Origin: Epiperipatus broadwayi
Lineage: Eukaryota > Onychophora > Udeonychophora > Euonychophora > Peripatidae
Reading direction: 5' to 3'
NCBI GenBank assembly: GCA_028023455.1
Contig: JAQFVV010000020.1
Coordinates: 10,151,092 to 10,215,091 of the forward strand
Length of the DNA stretch: 64,000 bases
In this document: one piece after another, positions 62,641 to 64,000 of the stretch
Layout of the letters: every line of letters begins with the position of its first letter
Position numbering within the stretch: the stretch's first letter is position 1
Translations under genes and position numbers: made by a program
The notes under the pieces: generated by a model
Told to the model about the DNA's origin: nothing
Databases searched by the model: none
The model's input: only the letters and a program-made list of their open reading frames with translations

Positions 62641-62880
62641 AACAGGGTCATCCTGCTGAAGGCAGCAGTCAGTAGAAATTTCATATACTTATCTATGCAG
62701 TTCCTTCTGTGGTTTCCATATTTTGGGTAAAGTTATATTAGGTTGACTTATGGAGTTATTTTCCATTGCCATGTGAGCAACTTCTTTGAATTTTCTTCTT
62801 TGTATCTTTTCCTCTCAACCCAATATTTATTTCTCCAAATGAATGTATGATCAATTATACATTCATGATCTGCTACTTTG

Positions 62881-64000
62881 CTACTTAGGCTCATCAATTT
62901 CCTCTCTTCTAATCATCAGTTTGTGCTCTTGCAATATATTTTCAATGAGGCAACTGGTCTTACCAATATACATTCTTCTATATTCACATGGTATTTCATA
63001 GATGTAGTTTTTGCTTTTCAGCATTTCAAGTTTAGGCTTTGTAGACATTAAAATTCCATGTGGTGTGATATTGCTCTGGAAGACTATTCTGATATTATAC
63101 TGATTGCTATTTTTGATATGTATAGTCACACTACCATACTAATAATTGTTTTTTCTTTTGATGGTTCTTTTCTTTTTTCAAATTGCTGGTTTCTAAACAA
63201 ACTTCTCTTTCTCTGTTCCATAGTGATAGTGTAACTCTATGTTTTGTGTTTCTGGTATGATTGTATGTATATGCTAAGAATTTTTCTTGTATGTGTGGGT
63301 TTTCTGTAAACTATAGTTTTGATTTTGCCATGAGGGAGTCTTGTCACAAGAACACCTAAGAATACCAATTTTTGTTCTTTTTCTGACTCTATCTATTGTA
63401 AATTTAATTGAAGGAGTTATGTCAATGATGTTCTTCCAGAAAGTTTGTAGTAATGCTCCACCATATAGCCATACAACAAATGTATCACCAACATAGCAAA
63501 GCCAAACTTTAGGTGGATATGGAGTAGTCTTTATGGCTGTAGTTTCAAGTTCTTCCATGTCAAAATTCTTAATCAGGGGTAACAATGGTGAGCTCATAGC
63601 CATTTCTTGATTTTGTTGGAAAAATTATATGTTGTATTAAAAGTAGGTTGTTATACAGAATGTTAAGTTCCATTATACTATCAATAAGAAGAGTTATCTG
63701 GTTTGTAAGCTATTATCACCATTTAATTTTTTTCTTACAATAAACAATGCTTCTTCACATGGTGCATTTGTGAATAAACTTGCCACAAGTATATCATTTT
63801 TTTCAATTTTAATGTTCTTGATTGATTCTACAAAGTGTCTAGAATCCCTTACAAAGGACTGAGTCTTTTATGCCAAAGGGTTAAGAACTTTGAGAAAAAA
63901 TCTTGACAAATTTTGGCAAGATAAATTTCTAGAACTAACAATAGGTGTTGATGGAACCTAATTATTATGGATTTTAGGTAGATCATAACGATGAGGAATT
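62881..64000 (-). pseudogene. Penelope-like element RT and GIY-YIG endonuclease, broken, runs off window
   Basis: Minus-strand PLE polyprotein. Reading from the window edge: NLSRFFLKVLNPLA, SFVRDSRHFVESIKNIKIEK, NDILVASLFTNAPCEEALFI, then MAMSSPLLPLIKNFDMEELE and PPKVWLCYVGDTFVVWLYGG, the RT core. The usual YVDD box reads YVGD and the preceding GSPLSP is SSPLLP. PSIKFTIDRVRKR follows, then a degenerate thumb. The C-terminal GIY-YIG domain lies at 62881-63129: YIYEIPCEYRRMYIGKTSCL and EHKLMIRREEIDEP, ending in a stop. It keeps Y..IP and YIG but ends early. Stops at about 63274, 63130 and upstream show it is dead. It primes on DNA ends in the living family; RT and endonuclease together define Penelope. 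Confidence 0.85.

Noticed and set aside
1-64000. CRISPR arrays, bacterial operons, rRNA or intact tRNA genes
   Set aside because: No regularly spaced identical repeats, no long bacterial frames, and tRNA-like boxes only in SINEs with poly-A tails or decayed repeats.

Overview
The window reads as AT-rich, transposon-packed intergenic or intronic DNA of a multicellular animal. I found no bacterial-style gene, rRNA, intact tRNA, CRISPR array or confident host protein-coding gene. The repeat repertoire is Penelope-like elements (PLEs), an RTE/craniofacial-type non-LTR retrotransposon, hAT and piggyBac relics, tRNA-derived SINEs with poly-A tails, and foldback MITEs. It fits an invertebrate, perhaps a mollusc or other lophotrochozoan. 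That placement is inference and weak, because no host gene anchors it.

Layout. 0-4.8 kb is low-complexity with a possible zinc-knuckle relic. 4.8-5.9 kb is a decayed hAT transposase on the minus strand with its end motif. A 52-bp minisatellite lies at 9.9-10.1 kb. A foldback MITE at 13.7 kb abuts a 2.1-kb LTR-like element at 13978-16096, whose second copy lies inverted at 59382-61421. A head-to-head pair of Penelope relics occupies 18.4-20.1 kb. A CpG-bearing, GC-richer patch at 23.7-25.1 kb is the only place where a host exon is plausible. A piggyBac relic lies at 27.8-29.0 kb. 34.4-50.9 kb holds six copies of a small foldback element, five of which carry a hammerhead-ribozyme region; one of these is inserted, with a 14-bp target duplication, in an RTE reverse-transcriptase pseudogene (43.4-44.7 kb). 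Five tRNA-derived SINE copies lie between 36 and 53.5 kb. 51.6-52.4 kb is a palindrome followed by a direct duplication. A second foldback family (26.5, 56.2 and 62.4 kb) is the terminal repeat of a Penelope element whose degenerate RT and GIY-YIG endonuclease fill 62.9-64.0 kb on the minus strand and run off the window.

The most interesting content is the hammerhead family. Six RNA motifs in five elements share one fold: a two-part helix I, a CUGAUGA box, a short helix II, a GAAA box, and a 2-bp helix III with a UA loop followed by the cleavage-site C. Two of the six keep every core nucleotide, and helix II shows a compensatory G-C to A-U change between copies. The elements look like non-autonomous, Penelope-type terminal-repeat retroposons that may process or circularise their own RNA. 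No protein-coding gene in the window appears intact, so any activity would depend on proteins supplied from elsewhere.
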